From Thiotrichales bacterium (GTDB taxonomy: Bacteria > Pseudomonadota > Gammaproteobacteria > JAABTG01): a stretch of DNA of 50,672 bases. This document shows, piece after piece, positions 7,986-16,722 of the stretch. The stretch lies in contig JAABTG010000021.1 in NCBI GenBank assembly GCA_011389995.1, forward strand, positions 1 to 50,672, read 5' to 3'. Each line of letters starts with the position of its first letter. The stretch's first letter is position 1. The notes under the pieces were generated by a model. It ran no database searches. It had not been told where the DNA came from and saw nothing but the letters and a program-made list of their open reading frames with translations. The translations under genes and the position numbers were made by a program.

Positions 7986-10547
7986 ATGCAGCGGCTCCTG
8001 AAGGCCCTCAAGGGTTTCATCCCCCGGCCCGAGGCGGGACGCTCGGAAAAGCTGGCGGAGGGTGAGCGGGAGCAGGCCATCATCCGCGTGGCCATCACCC
8101 TGGTGGTGCTCGTCTACCTGGCCTACACCTACAACTCCGCCGCCGCCGATACCGGGCACCGGCTCACCACCACCCTGGTGGGGGCCTATCTGATGGTGGG
8201 ATTCGTGGTGCTGGCGAGCTTCCGGCGCTGGCCGCGACCTTCCCATGTGCGCCGGGTCATCACCCTCACCACCGATCTCTCCATCACCACCTTCGCCATG
8301 TACCAGGCGGGGGAACTGGGGGCGCCCTTCTTCACGGTGACCCTGTGGGTGACCATCGGCAACGGCGTGCGCTACGGCGTCAAATATCTCTATTACGGCA
8401 CCCTGCTGGGGGCGCTGGGCTTCGCCCTGGTGATGTGGCAGAGCCCCTTCTGGAGTGCCCAACCCGCCATCAGCTGGGGGATCCTGGTGGCCCTCGTGGT
8501 TATACCCGTGTTCGTGTCGTCCCTGCTCGACAAATTGAAGCGGGCCAAGGCCGAGGCCGAGGCCGCGAACGTCGCCAAGAGCCAGTTCCTGGCCAACATG
8601 AGCCATGAGATCCGCACCCCCCTGACGGGCATCATCGGCATGGCCAACCTCATCCAGGACGCGCCCCTGGACCGGGATACCGCGGAGCACGTGCGCACCA
8701 TCGACGCCTCGGCCCGTACCCTCCTGAACCTGCTCAACGACGTGCTCGATTTCTCCAAGATCGAGTCCGACAAGATCCTCGTGGAGACCCTGGATCTCGA
8801 CCTCCACGAGCTCATCAACAGCATCGTCCTGTCCACCCGCAGCCAGGCCGAGGCCAAGGGCATCCGCCTGTTCAGCCACATCCACCCGGACGTCCCCTAT
8901 GCCCTGCGCGGCGACCCCCTGCGCCTGCGCCAGATCCTGCTGAACCTGCTGGGCAACGCCATCAAGTTCACCGATGAGGGCTACGTGGATCTGCGGGTCA
9001 CCTCGGTGGCCTCCGATGCCACCACGGCGCGGCTGCGTTTCGAGGTGGCGGATACCGGGATCGGCATCTCCGAGGCGGCCCAGCAGCGCATCTTCGAGCG
9101 TTTCACCCAGGCGGACGCGTCCACTACCCGCAGCTACGGCGGCAGCGGCCTCGGCACCACCATCTCGCGGCACCTGGTGGAACTCATGGGCGGTGCCATG
9201 GGCCTCCACAGTGAGGTGGGACGCGGCACCAATTTCTGGTTCGAGGTGCCCCTGCAGCGCCAGAGCGGCGATGACGGCGCGGAGCAGGAGTCGGTGTTCG
9301 ATGGCCGCCAGGCCCTGCTGGTGTCCAGGGGCGGGACCTGGCACGGCCGCTTGGGGGAGATGCTGGCCGGCTGGGGGGTGCGTCTCACCATCGTCCAGAC
9401 CTCCGCCCAGGCCTTTGCCACCCTGGTATCGGCGGCGCGTCAGGGCACTCCCTATCAGGTGGTGCTGGTGGATGGGACCTCGGGAGACGTGGAACCCGGC
9501 CAGTTCGCCGCCACCACCGCCGCCGAACCCGCCCTCAAGCACTCGCCCCTGGTGATGGTGCGGGACCAGCAGCGGCCGGAGGACAGGGGCAGTCTGCTCA
9601 AGGGTTACCGCAGCGTCATTCAACTCCCTCTCAACAAGCCCCAGGTGTTCAACGCCGTGCATGCCGTGTTCGTCACCACGCCGGTATCGGAGAGCGTGAC
9701 CAGTCTGGCGGCCCGCTACGGGGTCCACGACAACGAGCCGGTGCTGGAGATCCTGGTGGCGGATGACAACCAGACCAACCAGAAGGTAATCCGCGCCATC
9801 CTCGAGAAGGCGGGCCACCGGGTCTTCGTGGTAGACGACGGCGAGGCCGCCCTGGATGCCCTGGAGGAGAGTGAATTCGATGTGGTGGTCATGGACCTGC
9901 AGATGCCCAAGCTGGGCGGCCTGGACGTGATGAGGGCCTATCGCTTCGGCATGGGGATCGGCCGCGAGATGCCCTTCATCGTGCTATCGGCCAACACCAC
10001 GGTGGCGGCCCAGCGGGAATGCCAGGAGGCCGGTGTGGATGCCTACCTGACCAAGCCCATCGATATCGAGGCCCTGTTGGCGACGGTGGCCAGGCTGGGG
10101 ATGGCCGCGGGGGCCCCGAGCCAGGTGGTGCACGATCTCAAGCAGGTGAGGGAGGACGAGGATCACCTGGACGAATCGGTACTCGGGGCCCTGGCCGCCA
10201 TCAGCAACGACGCCGATTTTCTCGACGACCTCATCGCGGGCTTCCTGGAGGATGCCCGCAGCGCACTGGATGCCATCGCGGCGGCCATTGCCTGCCACGA
10301 CCACGATACCTACCGCGACAATGCCCATGCCCTGGAGGGCTCGGCGAGCAGTATCGGCGCCAACCATCTGTACCATCTGGCCAGCCTGGCCTCCCGCGCC
10401 GACGACCTCTCCCTGAGCCACGACGGCGCCGTCATGCATGAACGCATGATCCGTGAACTGGAGCAGGCCGGCCGGGCCCTGGAGGCCTATCTCGCCGCCC
10501 GGCAGGAGGGGCAGGACGGCGTCAAGGGCAAGGAACACCCCCACTGA
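7986..10547 (+). CDS. rpfC: RpfC-type hybrid sensor histidine kinase
   Basis: The 853-aa protein is a DSF-sensor-like hybrid kinase. In order: about five transmembrane helices (residues 30-180) with [19 protein letters not shown], close to the Xanthomonas RpfC sensor region; HisKA with phospho-His207 in [13 protein letters not shown]; HATPase_c ([29 protein letters not shown]); a degenerate receiver-like segment about 435-560; a canonical receiver with Asp637 in VVMDLQMPK and TKPID; and a C-terminal HPt with His781 in AHALEGSAS. The phosphorelay would pass from His to Asp to HPt to RpfG. It follows rpfG by 72 bp; GGAG is 8 bp before ATG 7986. The extra pseudo-receiver makes it longer than the roughly 726-aa Xanthomonas protein. 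Confidence 0.92.
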   Translation: MQRLLKALKGFIPRPEAGRSEKLAEGEREQAIIRVAITLVVLVYLAYTYNSAAADTGHRLTTTLVGAYLMVGFVVLASFRRWPRPSHVRRVITLTTDLSITTFAMYQAGELGAPFFTVTLWVTIGNGVRYGVKYLYYGTLLGALGFALVMWQSPFWSAQPAISWGILVALVVIPVFVSSLLDKLKRAKAEAEAANVAKSQFLANMSHEIRTPLTGIIGMANLIQDAPLDRDTAEHVRTIDASARTLLNLLNDVLDFSKIESDKILVETLDLDLHELINSIVLSTRSQAEAKGIRLFSHIHPDVPYALRGDPLRLRQILLNLLGNAIKFTDEGYVDLRVTSVASDATTARLRFEVADTGIGISEAAQQRIFERFTQADASTTRSYGGSGLGTTISRHLVELMGGAMGLHSEVGRGTNFWFEVPLQRQSGDDGAEQESVFDGRQALLVSRGGTWHGRLGEMLAGWGVRLTIVQTSAQAFATLVSAARQGTPYQVVLVDGTSGDVEPGQFAATTAAEPALKHSPLVMVRDQQRPEDRGSLLKGYRSVIQLPLNKPQVFNAVHAVFVTTPVSESVTSLAARYGVHDNEPVLEILVADDNQTNQKVIRAILEKAGHRVFVVDDGEAALDALEESEFDVVVMDLQMPKLGGLDVMRAYRFGMGIGREMPFIVLSANTTVAAQRECQEAGVDAYLTKPIDIEALLATVARLGMAAGAPSQVVHDLKQVREDEDHLDESVLGALAAISNDADFLDDLIAGFLEDARSALDAIAAAIACHDHDTYRDNAHALEGSASSIGANHLYHLASLASRADDLSLSHDGAVMHERMIRELEQAGRALEAYLAARQEGQDGVKGKEHPH

Positions 10548-10555
10548 GCCCCGCG

Positions 10556-10572
10556 CCGCCGGGAGCCGGCGG
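10556..10572. terminator. Hairpin between convergent rpfC and rpfF
   Basis: CCGCCGG-GAG-CCGGCGG is a perfect 7-bp stem with a 3-nt loop, 9 bp after the rpfC stop and 80 bp from the end of convergent rpfF. There is no U-run on either side, so termination would be inefficient or factor-dependent. Confidence 0.4.
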
Positions 10573-10651
10573 TGGCGGCAGGGCGGTGGGGATCACGTTC
10601 CTGTATGCGCCCCCCCACTCTGGCGCGCCAGCCGCCGGCTTCCCGCCCCTT

Positions 10652-11569
10652 TCAGGCCGGTACCGTCTGTACGGCGACCGCAGTGTGTTTCTCCATGCGC
10701 TTCTCCTGGGCCTTCACCAGCCGTGCCATCATGCGCTGGTCCTTTTCCGTCAGGGACAGGGCCGATTCCACCCACAGGTCAGCGATGTCCAGCAGTTCCT
10801 GCTTGGTGATGGGGCGTACCCGCTCGCGCATCTTGAGGAGGGCCCGGCGGGTGGTGGCCGAGCGGTGATCGTTGCGGATGAAACGGCGCAGGGCGTCGCG
10901 CCCCTCACCCGGCTCCGCGAGGTGGTCGATCACTCCCATGTCATGGAGTTCCTCCGCGCGGTACATGCGACCGCTCATGATCATGCGTTCCACCAGGGCG
11001 GGGGACAGGCGCCGGCTCAGGAAGCTGTAGGCACCCATGCCGGGGAACATGTTGAACACCACCTCGGGAAAGCCGATCTGGGCATCGCGTTCGGCGATGA
11101 TGACATCGCTGGACAATGCGGCCTCGAAGGCGGCGCCGAGGGCGGTGCCTTCGATGAGCGCGATGGTGGTGACGGGCAGATGGAGGTTCATCAGGTTGTT
11201 GTAGAGCACGTCGATGCTGAGATGGGCGTAGTCCCGGAGGACCCGCGCGTCTCTCGAGCCGATGCAGCGCAGAAAGAACTGGAGATCGCCGCCGAGGTTG
11301 AACACCCCCGGTACCGATGAGGTGTGGACGAGGTAGTCCACCGGCGAGGCCTCGCCACGGTCCAGGGACTCGGTCACCGCCACCGCCAGGGCGGTTTGGA
11401 ACGTATCGAGATCGCGCACCAGGTCATGGGTGAAGCTGGGGCGGCCCCGGGGGGTCATGGAGAATTCCATTACCCTGCGCTCCACGTCATGGTAGGTGGC
11501 CAGCTCTTCAAACTGCCAGTTGAAGGGAAGGTGATGGTCATGGGGCAACGGCTGGATGTGGTGTTTCAT
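10652..11569 (-). CDS. rpfF: RpfF-type DSF synthase (crotonase superfamily)
   Basis: The 305-aa protein belongs to the crotonase fold. RpfF makes the diffusible signal factor, a cis-2-unsaturated fatty acid, by dehydrating 3-hydroxyacyl-ACP and releasing the acid by its thioesterase activity. The paired catalytic glutamates are present with RpfF spacing: Glu149 in GAAFEAAL and Glu169 in GFPEVVF (20 apart, as Glu141/Glu161 in Xanthomonas). The oxyanion motif VFNLGGDL (89-96) and the long MFPGMGAYSFLSRRLS are also RpfF-specific. ATG 11569 is preferred because GAGGAGG precedes it; longer upstream readings lack similarity. It converges on rpfC, completing an rpfG-rpfC-rpfF set. Confidence 0.92.
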   Translation of the reverse strand: MKHHIQPLPHDHHLPFNWQFEELATYHDVERRVMEFSMTPRGRPSFTHDLVRDLDTFQTALAVAVTESLDRGEASPVDYLVHTSSVPGVFNLGGDLQFFLRCIGSRDARVLRDYAHLSIDVLYNNLMNLHLPVTTIALIEGTALGAAFEAALSSDVIIAERDAQIGFPEVVFNMFPGMGAYSFLSRRLSPALVERMIMSGRMYRAEELHDMGVIDHLAEPGEGRDALRRFIRNDHRSATTRRALLKMRERVRPITKQELLDIADLWVESALSLTEKDQRMMARLVKAQEKRMEKHTAVAVQTVPA

Positions 11570-12088
11570 CAGGGTCAATCCTCCTCGCATCGTAGCGGGT
11601 ATGGGGCCGGCGTCATGCCGGGTCCCGGGAGCATAATGTTTCAACTTGACACTCTGCTTATAGTTTCCAGCCCGGGGGCCGGTGGGCATCTTTGCACCCT
11701 TTGAGGGTAGCGTGCCGGGTGGGGCTATGCCTTGCCCCGCCGCAAGCCACACCTGATCTTCATCCACGGGCGGCCCGCGGGGAAGATGGCGATGGCTGGC
11801 GCCTGGAGTTGCCGGTCGACCTTATGCAGTCCTCGAGACGCCTTGGACTGACGATGGGCCTGTCTGACCGGGCTCCGGCAGCGGGAGGCAGTGGGGTGCC
11901 TCCCGAAGCTACGTCATGCCTTCCAGGCAACCCTAAACCACTAGAGCACCCGGTTGCATCTTCCGTATTTTTCTTTTTCGCGCAATGGCCTGGCGCAAGG
12001 GATGGAACGATGGCCGGGGGATGGGGCGGGGGCGCAGGGACGGACAGGAGCGACGGGCGGGCGCCCGGTCGCGGTGGTCACAACGGTC
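11570..12088. other. rpfF upstream region, rich in hairpins, no gene recognised
   Basis: The 519-bp stretch between rpfF and the LON-domain gene has no convincing open frame. It holds several stem-loops: GGGAGGCA/TGCCTCCC at 11883-11904 (8 bp, loop of six), ATCTTC/GAAGAT closing a GC-rich stem at 11756-11787, GGGGC/GCCCC near 11721-11738, and ACCCT/AGGGT near 11697-11709. Since rpfF is read leftwards from 11569, these would lie in or near its promoter or leader. An AT-rich patch with a T-run lies at 11961-11981. I do not recognise a known riboswitch. Confidence 0.5.
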
Positions 12089-12679
12089 TCAGAACTGGAT
12101 GTTCATGCGATCCATGATCAGCCGCAGGCGGGCCAGGCGCTCCATGGGGTCGAGGATCTGCAGCAACTGCTGCTTCTCCTCCAGGGGCATGGGCAGCAGT
12201 TCCGCCAGGCGATTGCTGACCCAGCCGGCATCGCCGTACTTGATGGTCAGGCCCTGGAACAGGTCCGGGACCTGCTTGATCAACTGGCGCAGCAGATCCG
12301 TCAGGGGGATATATTCCGCCGGGAGGTCGGTGGGGGGCTCGTTGTCGATGAGTTCCACGTCCGCCTCCATGAGGCGGTTGGGCCGGAGCCGCCGGGAGAT
12401 GATGCGAAAGCGCTGCATGCCGGTGGCGGTGATGCCCAGGAGGCCGTCGTTGCGCTGGTGCCAGTCGGTGATCTGGGCGAGGGTGCCCTGGTCGTTTATG
12501 TCCGGCGCCGCGCCCACCTCGGGGCCGTTGACGATGAGGCACACGCCGAACCCCGTGCCCGCCCGCAGGCATTCGCTCACCATATCCAGGTAGCGCGGCT
12601 CGAAGATGCGCAGCGGCAGCGGCCCTTCCGGGAACAGTACGGTGTTGAGGGGGAAGATGGGAATCAGGTGGTCCGCCAT
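12089..12679 (-). CDS. LON peptidase substrate-binding domain protein
   Basis: This 196-aa protein consists of the Lon N-terminal (LON) domain alone, without ATPase or protease parts. The start MADHLIPIFPLNTVLFPEGPLPLRIFEPRY is diagnostic, as is QRFRIISRR. Stand-alone LON proteins are common in proteobacteria; their role is not defined, though substrate recognition or chaperoning is assumed. GGAAGGAA lies upstream of ATG 12679. It follows mpl (same strand) with a 76-bp gap that contains a GC-rich inverted repeat. Confidence 0.9.
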   Translation of the reverse strand: MADHLIPIFPLNTVLFPEGPLPLRIFEPRYLDMVSECLRAGTGFGVCLIVNGPEVGAAPDINDQGTLAQITDWHQRNDGLLGITATGMQRFRIISRRLRPNRLMEADVELIDNEPPTDLPAEYIPLTDLLRQLIKQVPDLFQGLTIKYGDAGWVSNRLAELLPMPLEEKQQLLQILDPMERLARLRLIMDRMNIQF

Positions 12680-12755
12680 GGGTGTTCCTTCCTGTCGGGA
12701 CGGGGCAGGGGTTGCCGGTGAACGGGGCGCCGCCGCCCCGGCCCCCCGAAATCTG

Positions 12756-14114
12756 TCACAGGACGGCCTCCAGGGCCTCCATGAGGCGCCGGTGGATGTC
12801 CTCGAAGGCGCCGTTGCTCATGATCAGTATGCTGTCGCCGGGGCGGGCCTCGGCAACGCAATAATCGATGATGGCATCCGCGGTGGGCAGTACCCGGGCC
12901 TTTTCGCCCAGCGCCGCCAGGGCCTCGGCGAGGTCCCACTCCATGGACGGCCCCTGCAGTGCCGCCACCCTGTGGGCGCCGGTCAGGGCGGCGGCCAGTG
13001 TAGCGTGGTGGACGCCCATGCGCATGGTGTTGGAGCGGGGTTCCAGCACGGCGATGATACGGCCATCGGGCCGATGCCGGGCGAGGGCCTCGATGGTGAG
13101 ACGGATGGCGGTGGGATGGTGGGCGAAGTCGTCGTAGACGGCGATGCCCGCCGGCCGGCCCCGCAACTCCAGGCGCCGCTTGACATTGCGGAAATCCCCC
13201 AGGGCATCGCAGCCCGCGGCCACCGGCACGCCGGCGTGCCGCGCCGCCGCCAGGGCCGCCAGGGCGTTTTCCATGTTGTGTTCACCGGCCAGGTCCCAGC
13301 GCACCGTGCCCTCGTGGCGACCGGCCACCATGACGCGGAACTGGCTGCCGTCGTCATGGATGGCCTCGGCGGCCCACTCCCGGGCGTTGCCGAAGCGCAG
13401 TTGGGGCGTCCAGCAGCCCATGGCCAGGGTGACGTCGAGGGCCGGGCTGTGGTCTGGGCGGATGATCAGGCCATCCCCCGGTACCGTGCGCACCAGGTGG
13501 TGAAACTGGCGCTGGATGGCCGCCAGATCCGGGAAAATGTCGGCATGATCGAACTCCAGATTGTTGAGGACGACGGTGCGCGGGCGGTAATGGACGAACT
13601 TGGAGCGCTTGTCGAAGAAGGCCGTGTCGTATTCGTCGGCCTCCACCACGAAGAAGGTGCCGCCGCCGACCCGGGCCGACACGCCGAAGTTCTCCGGCAT
13701 GCCGCCGATGAGAAAGCCCGGTTCCAGGCCGGCCGCCTCCAGGATCCACGCCAGCATGCTGCTGGTGGTGGTCTTGCCGTGGGTGCCGGCCACCGCCAGC
13801 ACCCAGCGTTTCCGCAACAGGTGCCGGGCCAGCCATTCCGGCCCCGAGGCGTAGTCCAGGCCCTGGTTCAGCATGTATTCCACTGCCGCGTTGCCCCGGG
13901 ACATGGCGTTGCCCACCACCACCTGGTCCGGCGCGGGAACCAGGTGGGCGGCCTCGAAGCCCTGCATCACCTTGATGCCCTCGCGGGCCAGCATGTCGCT
14001 CATGGGGGGATAGACGTTGGCGTCCGAACCCGTGACCCGGTGGCCCATGGCCCGGGCCAGCAGGGCCACACCGCCCATGAAGGTGCCGCAGATGCCGAGG
14101 ATGTGGATGTGCAT
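12756..14114 (-). CDS. mpl: UDP-N-acetylmuramate:L-alanyl-gamma-D-glutamyl-meso-diaminopimelate ligase
   Basis: Mpl recycles peptidoglycan by ligating the tripeptide recovered from murein turnover to UDP-MurNAc with ATP. The 452-aa product starts MHIHILGICGTFMGG, the Mpl N-terminal motif (normally G-I-x-G-T-F-M). It has the P-loop AGTHGKTTTSSMLAW (about residue 110), the Mur-ligase EADEYDTAFFDKRSKF block that distinguishes Mpl from MurC, and the C-terminal GEHNMENALAA and YDDFAHHPTAI motifs. It acts in the cytoplasm. The ATG overlaps the stop of the upstream membrane protein gene (ATGA), so the two are translationally coupled. Confidence 0.96.
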   Translation of the reverse strand: MHIHILGICGTFMGGVALLARAMGHRVTGSDANVYPPMSDMLAREGIKVMQGFEAAHLVPAPDQVVVGNAMSRGNAAVEYMLNQGLDYASGPEWLARHLLRKRWVLAVAGTHGKTTTSSMLAWILEAAGLEPGFLIGGMPENFGVSARVGGGTFFVVEADEYDTAFFDKRSKFVHYRPRTVVLNNLEFDHADIFPDLAAIQRQFHHLVRTVPGDGLIIRPDHSPALDVTLAMGCWTPQLRFGNAREWAAEAIHDDGSQFRVMVAGRHEGTVRWDLAGEHNMENALAALAAARHAGVPVAAGCDALGDFRNVKRRLELRGRPAGIAVYDDFAHHPTAIRLTIEALARHRPDGRIIAVLEPRSNTMRMGVHHATLAAALTGAHRVAALQGPSMEWDLAEALAALGEKARVLPTADAIIDYCVAEARPGDSILIMSNGAFEDIHRRLMEALEAVL

Positions 14115-14629
14115 CAGCCGGGTATGGGAAACAGGCTGGCATGGATCTGCGCGGACACCCAGTAGAACACCGCGGCGATGACCAGGCCGAGAAAGAAGTG
14201 GGTGGACAGGGCGCGGCGCAGGATGTGGGCGGTGACCACCACGCTCCAGATGAGGATGAGGAACAGCAACAGGGTGGGGGTGCCCCAGCCCGTGCCGGCC
14301 TCGCGGGCGGCATAGAACCACCAGTTGGGCACGAGGGCGATGAAAGTCAGCAGGGCCCCGCTGCCGGCCAGCGCCGTCAGGGTCTGCTGGAAACGGGCCG
14401 TCAGTTGATGGAGCTGCAATGTCCCCAGGGTAAGGCCCGCCAGTACCACGGTGCCGGTGATCCCCGCCAGCAGCGCCGTGCCGAGGGGATAGACGGCCAG
14501 TGAGATGAGCACCACGGCGAGGGCATGGAGGCCCAGGGTCAGATAGAGCAGGAAATTCGACGGGGGCAGGTCCTCCGGCCCCAGACGCAACAGGCACAGG
14601 GTCCAGAAGGTGTGGACGAGGGTCAGCAC
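14114..14629 (-). CDS. Integral membrane protein of unknown function upstream of mpl
   Basis: About 171 residues with four to five hydrophobic helices. The N-terminal LLRLGPEDLPPSNFLLYLTLGLHAL resembles small membrane proteins of the LRLGPxDLPxS type, which are uncharacterised. The start is uncertain: GTG 14629 is used because it lies just before that conserved part, but TTG near 14677 would add 16 residues. No strong ribosome binding site favours either. The stop overlaps the mpl start by ATGA. It is divergent from the EamA transporter gene. Confidence 0.65.
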   Translation of the reverse strand: MLTLVHTFWTLCLLRLGPEDLPPSNFLLYLTLGLHALAVVLISLAVYPLGTALLAGITGTVVLAGLTLGTLQLHQLTARFQQTLTALAGSGALLTFIALVPNWWFYAAREAGTGWGTPTLLLFLILIWSVVVTAHILRRALSTHFFLGLVIAAVFYWVSAQIHASLFPIPG

Positions 14630-14746
14630 GCTGGCAGAGGGGATGACACTGTGGGATGGATGGAAGACACAGGCCAATGATAACGAATTCGGCGTCTCCT
14701 TTCGGCATCCATCGTCCACAGCAGGGTCGCGGGTTACCATCCATCC

Positions 14747-15607
14747 ATGAGCTGGCTCGTCCTGTCCCTGGTGTGCGCCTTCGCTCTCGCCACGGCGGAT
14801 GCCCTCACCAAGCGCTATCTGGCGGGATACACCCCCCTGGAGGCGGTCCTGGTGCGCTTCGGTTATGCCGGCCTGGTGATGGTCCCCCTGGCGCTGGCCA
14901 ATCCCCTGCCTGCCGTACCCGCGGTGTTCTGGGGGCTGCTGGCCCTGCTGGTGCCCCTCGAACTGCTGGCCATGGCGTTCTATGTCAAGGCCATCCAGAC
15001 CAGTCCCCTGGCCCTGACCCTTCCCTACCTGGCCTTCACGCCGGTGCTGGTGACGGTCACCGGTCTGGTGGTACTGGGGGAAACCGTGTCCCCGCTGGGG
15101 CTGGTGGGCGTCGTGCTGGTGGTGGCGGGGGCCTGGCTGCTCAACGTGGAGCGCCTCCACGAAGGTGTCCTCGCCCCCTTCCGGGCCATCACCCGGGAGC
15201 CCGGCGCCCGCCTCATGCTCGCCACCGCCGCCCTCTACAGTGTCACCGCCGTGGTGGGCAAGGCGGCCATGGCCCACGCCACGCCGTCCAGCTTCGGGCC
15301 CTTCTACTTCGCCCTGCTCGGTGTCGCCACCCTGGCGTTGTTCGGCGGCCGGCGACGGGCGGGATTGGCCGTGCTGTGGCGCCGGCCATGGGCCGGTGGT
15401 GCCGTCGGGCTGGCCATGGGGGTGATGGCCGTCACCCACTTCCTGGCCCTCGATCTGGTGGAGGCGGCCTATATGATCGCGGTCAAACGCACCAGCCTGT
15501 TGTTCGGTATGGTCTACGGCGCCCTGTGGTTCCAGGAAGAGCGCTTGGGCCGGCACCTGGGCGCCGGTGGCGTGATGCTGGCGGGGGTGGTGTTGTTGAG
15601 CCTGTGA
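14747..15607 (+). CDS. EamA/DMT-family transporter
   Basis: A 286-aa inner-membrane protein with ten predicted helices in two EamA repeats (about residues 3-130 and 150-285). Family-like features are the N-terminal TADALTKRYL, the PLEAVLVRFGYAGL helix and the ends of both repeats (ETVSPLGLVGVVLVVAG and EERLGRHLGAGGVMLAG). DMT carriers export metabolites or amino acids; the substrate is not predictable here. It is divergent from the mpl operon. Confidence 0.85.
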   Translation: MSWLVLSLVCAFALATADALTKRYLAGYTPLEAVLVRFGYAGLVMVPLALANPLPAVPAVFWGLLALLVPLELLAMAFYVKAIQTSPLALTLPYLAFTPVLVTVTGLVVLGETVSPLGLVGVVLVVAGAWLLNVERLHEGVLAPFRAITREPGARLMLATAALYSVTAVVGKAAMAHATPSSFGPFYFALLGVATLALFGGRRRAGLAVLWRRPWAGGAVGLAMGVMAVTHFLALDLVEAAYMIAVKRTSLLFGMVYGALWFQEERLGRHLGAGGVMLAGVVLLSL

Positions 15608-15699
15608 GGAGGGCCCAGTACCCCCGGTGTGCCCGCTGATAAGGGCGACGCCGGATGTGGCATGATGCCCCTGCCTGCATCCCGAGGAGAAAACGCACC

Positions 15700-16371
15700 A
15701 TGAGAGTGATATTAGCCGTCGCCCTGATCCTGACCCTGGGGTCGGCCGTCCACGCCGCGGACAGCAAGCCGGAAACCGTTTTGGAGCGTTACAGCTATCT
15801 GGTAGGTAACGAGGTGGGCCGTAGTTTCCAGCGCGACGGCGTGACCATCGACCCAGCGGCCTTTGCCCTGGGGCTCGCCGACGCGGTGGCCGGGCGGGAG
15901 CCCCGTCTGACCCGGGAGGAAATGGACCAGGCCGCGGTCGAGCGCCGGGAGACCGTGCGCCGCGAGCAGGCCGCCGTGCTGGCCGAGAAGGCGGCCGCGG
16001 AAGAGGCCTTTCTGGCCGCCTTTCGTCAGCGGGAGGGGGTGAAGGAACTGGCGGACGGAGTCCTCTACCGCGCCCTGGCGGCCGGTACCGGCGACTCGCC
16101 CGATACCGACTCCGAGGTCACGGTACACTACCGCGGCACCCTGGCCGACGGGACGGAATTCGACAGCTCCCATGCCCGGGGCGAGCCCTCGCGTATCGAC
16201 CTCGCCCGGGTCATCCCGGGCTGGCGGGCCGCCCTGCCCCTGATGCGCGAGGGCGCCCGCTGGGAGATCGCCGTACCCGCCGCCCAGGGCTATGGCAGCC
16301 GGGGCGCGGGAGGCGTCATCGGTCCCGGCGAGCCCCTGTTGTTCGAGGTGGAGCTCATCGAGGTCCACTGA
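15700..16371 (+). CDS. FKBP-type peptidyl-prolyl cis-trans isomerase, periplasmic (FkpA/Mip-like)
   Basis: The 223-aa protein has a Sec signal peptide (MRVILAVALILTLGSAVHA), then an alpha-helical N-terminal dimerisation domain (YSYLVGNEVGRSF and a charged coiled region about 80-125). The C-terminal FKBP domain has EVTVHYRGTLADGTEFDSS, VIPGWRAALPLMREGARW and PLLFEVELIEV. FkpA/Mip proteins fold and chaperone proteins in the periplasm. GAGGAG lies 11 bp before ATG 15700. It is a single-gene unit followed by a repeat region. Confidence 0.9.
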   Translation: MRVILAVALILTLGSAVHAADSKPETVLERYSYLVGNEVGRSFQRDGVTIDPAAFALGLADAVAGREPRLTREEMDQAAVERRETVRREQAAVLAEKAAAEEAFLAAFRQREGVKELADGVLYRALAAGTGDSPDTDSEVTVHYRGTLADGTEFDSSHARGEPSRIDLARVIPGWRAALPLMREGARWEIAVPAAQGYGSRGAGGVIGPGEPLLFEVELIEVH

Positions 16372-16431
16372 AGCCGGACCATGCGGAAGAATTGGCCACC
16401 GACGGCAGGCGCGTAATCGGCATCCTCCGCA

Positions 16432-16456
16432 CGGCCCAGCGGCCCAGCGGCCCAGC
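16432..16456. repeat. Triplicated octamer GGCCCAGC
   Basis: Three near-perfect tandem copies of GGCCCAGC lie directly before the first long hairpin repeat. They replace the corresponding non-repeated sequence found before the second copy, so this looks like a local expansion in the repeat unit. Confidence 0.7.
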
Positions 16457-16460
16457 CAGC

Positions 16461-16562
16461 GGGCCAGGAAGGCCTGCCATTTTGGATGGCGAGAGCCATT
16501 GAAAATGTAGCAAGGCAAAAACCGCGTTTTCGCCTTGCGCGCTGATTTTGGCCATGGATGGC
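16461..16562. repeat. Palindromic tandem repeat, copy 1
   Basis: This 102-bp segment matches 16586-16687 with about 5 differences. It contains two consecutive hairpins: one joining CATTTTGGATGGC to its near-complement (13-bp arms, 4-nt loop; less perfect in this copy) and one joining GCAAGGCAAAAAC to GTTTTCGCCTTGC (12 of 13 pairs, 3-nt loop). It ends in GGCCATGGATGG. No protein-coding potential is credible; small frames across it are a by-product of the repeats. Confidence 0.85.
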
Positions 16563-16585
16563 GCGTCATCAGCATGTCCCCCTGC

Positions 16586-16687
16586 GGGCCAGGAGGGCCC
16601 GCCATTTTGGATGGCGTCAGCCATCGAAAATGTAGCAAGGCAAAAACCGCGTTTTCGCCTTGCGCGCTGATTTTGGCCATGGATGGC
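16586..16687. repeat. Palindromic tandem repeat, copy 2
   Basis: The second copy starts 125 bp after the first. Here the first hairpin is nearly perfect (12 of 13 pairs around GTCA), and the end forms another dyad with the following sequence (TTGGCCAT-GG-ATGGCCAA). The copy ends 36 bp before the ptsP start, so it would be transcribed in the ptsP leader if the promoter lies upstream. Confidence 0.85.
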
Positions 16688-16722
16688 CAATAATCAGCAT
16701 CTATGATAAGGAGCCTTCAACT

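Noticed and set aside
11630..11740. Cyclic-di-GMP (GEMM) riboswitch upstream of rpfF
   Set aside because: A GGTGCAAAGATGCCC-like piece is present on the minus strand, but the conserved tetraloop receptor and 3' stem of GEMM-I are not found.
11570..11767. N-terminal extension of rpfF up to 11767
   Set aside because: The extension is not similar to DSF synthases, and GAGGAGG sits right before ATG 11569.
16290..16690. Small open frames over the hairpin repeat region (16290-16690)
   Set aside because: Their translations repeat because the DNA repeats; no ribosome binding sites or independent support.
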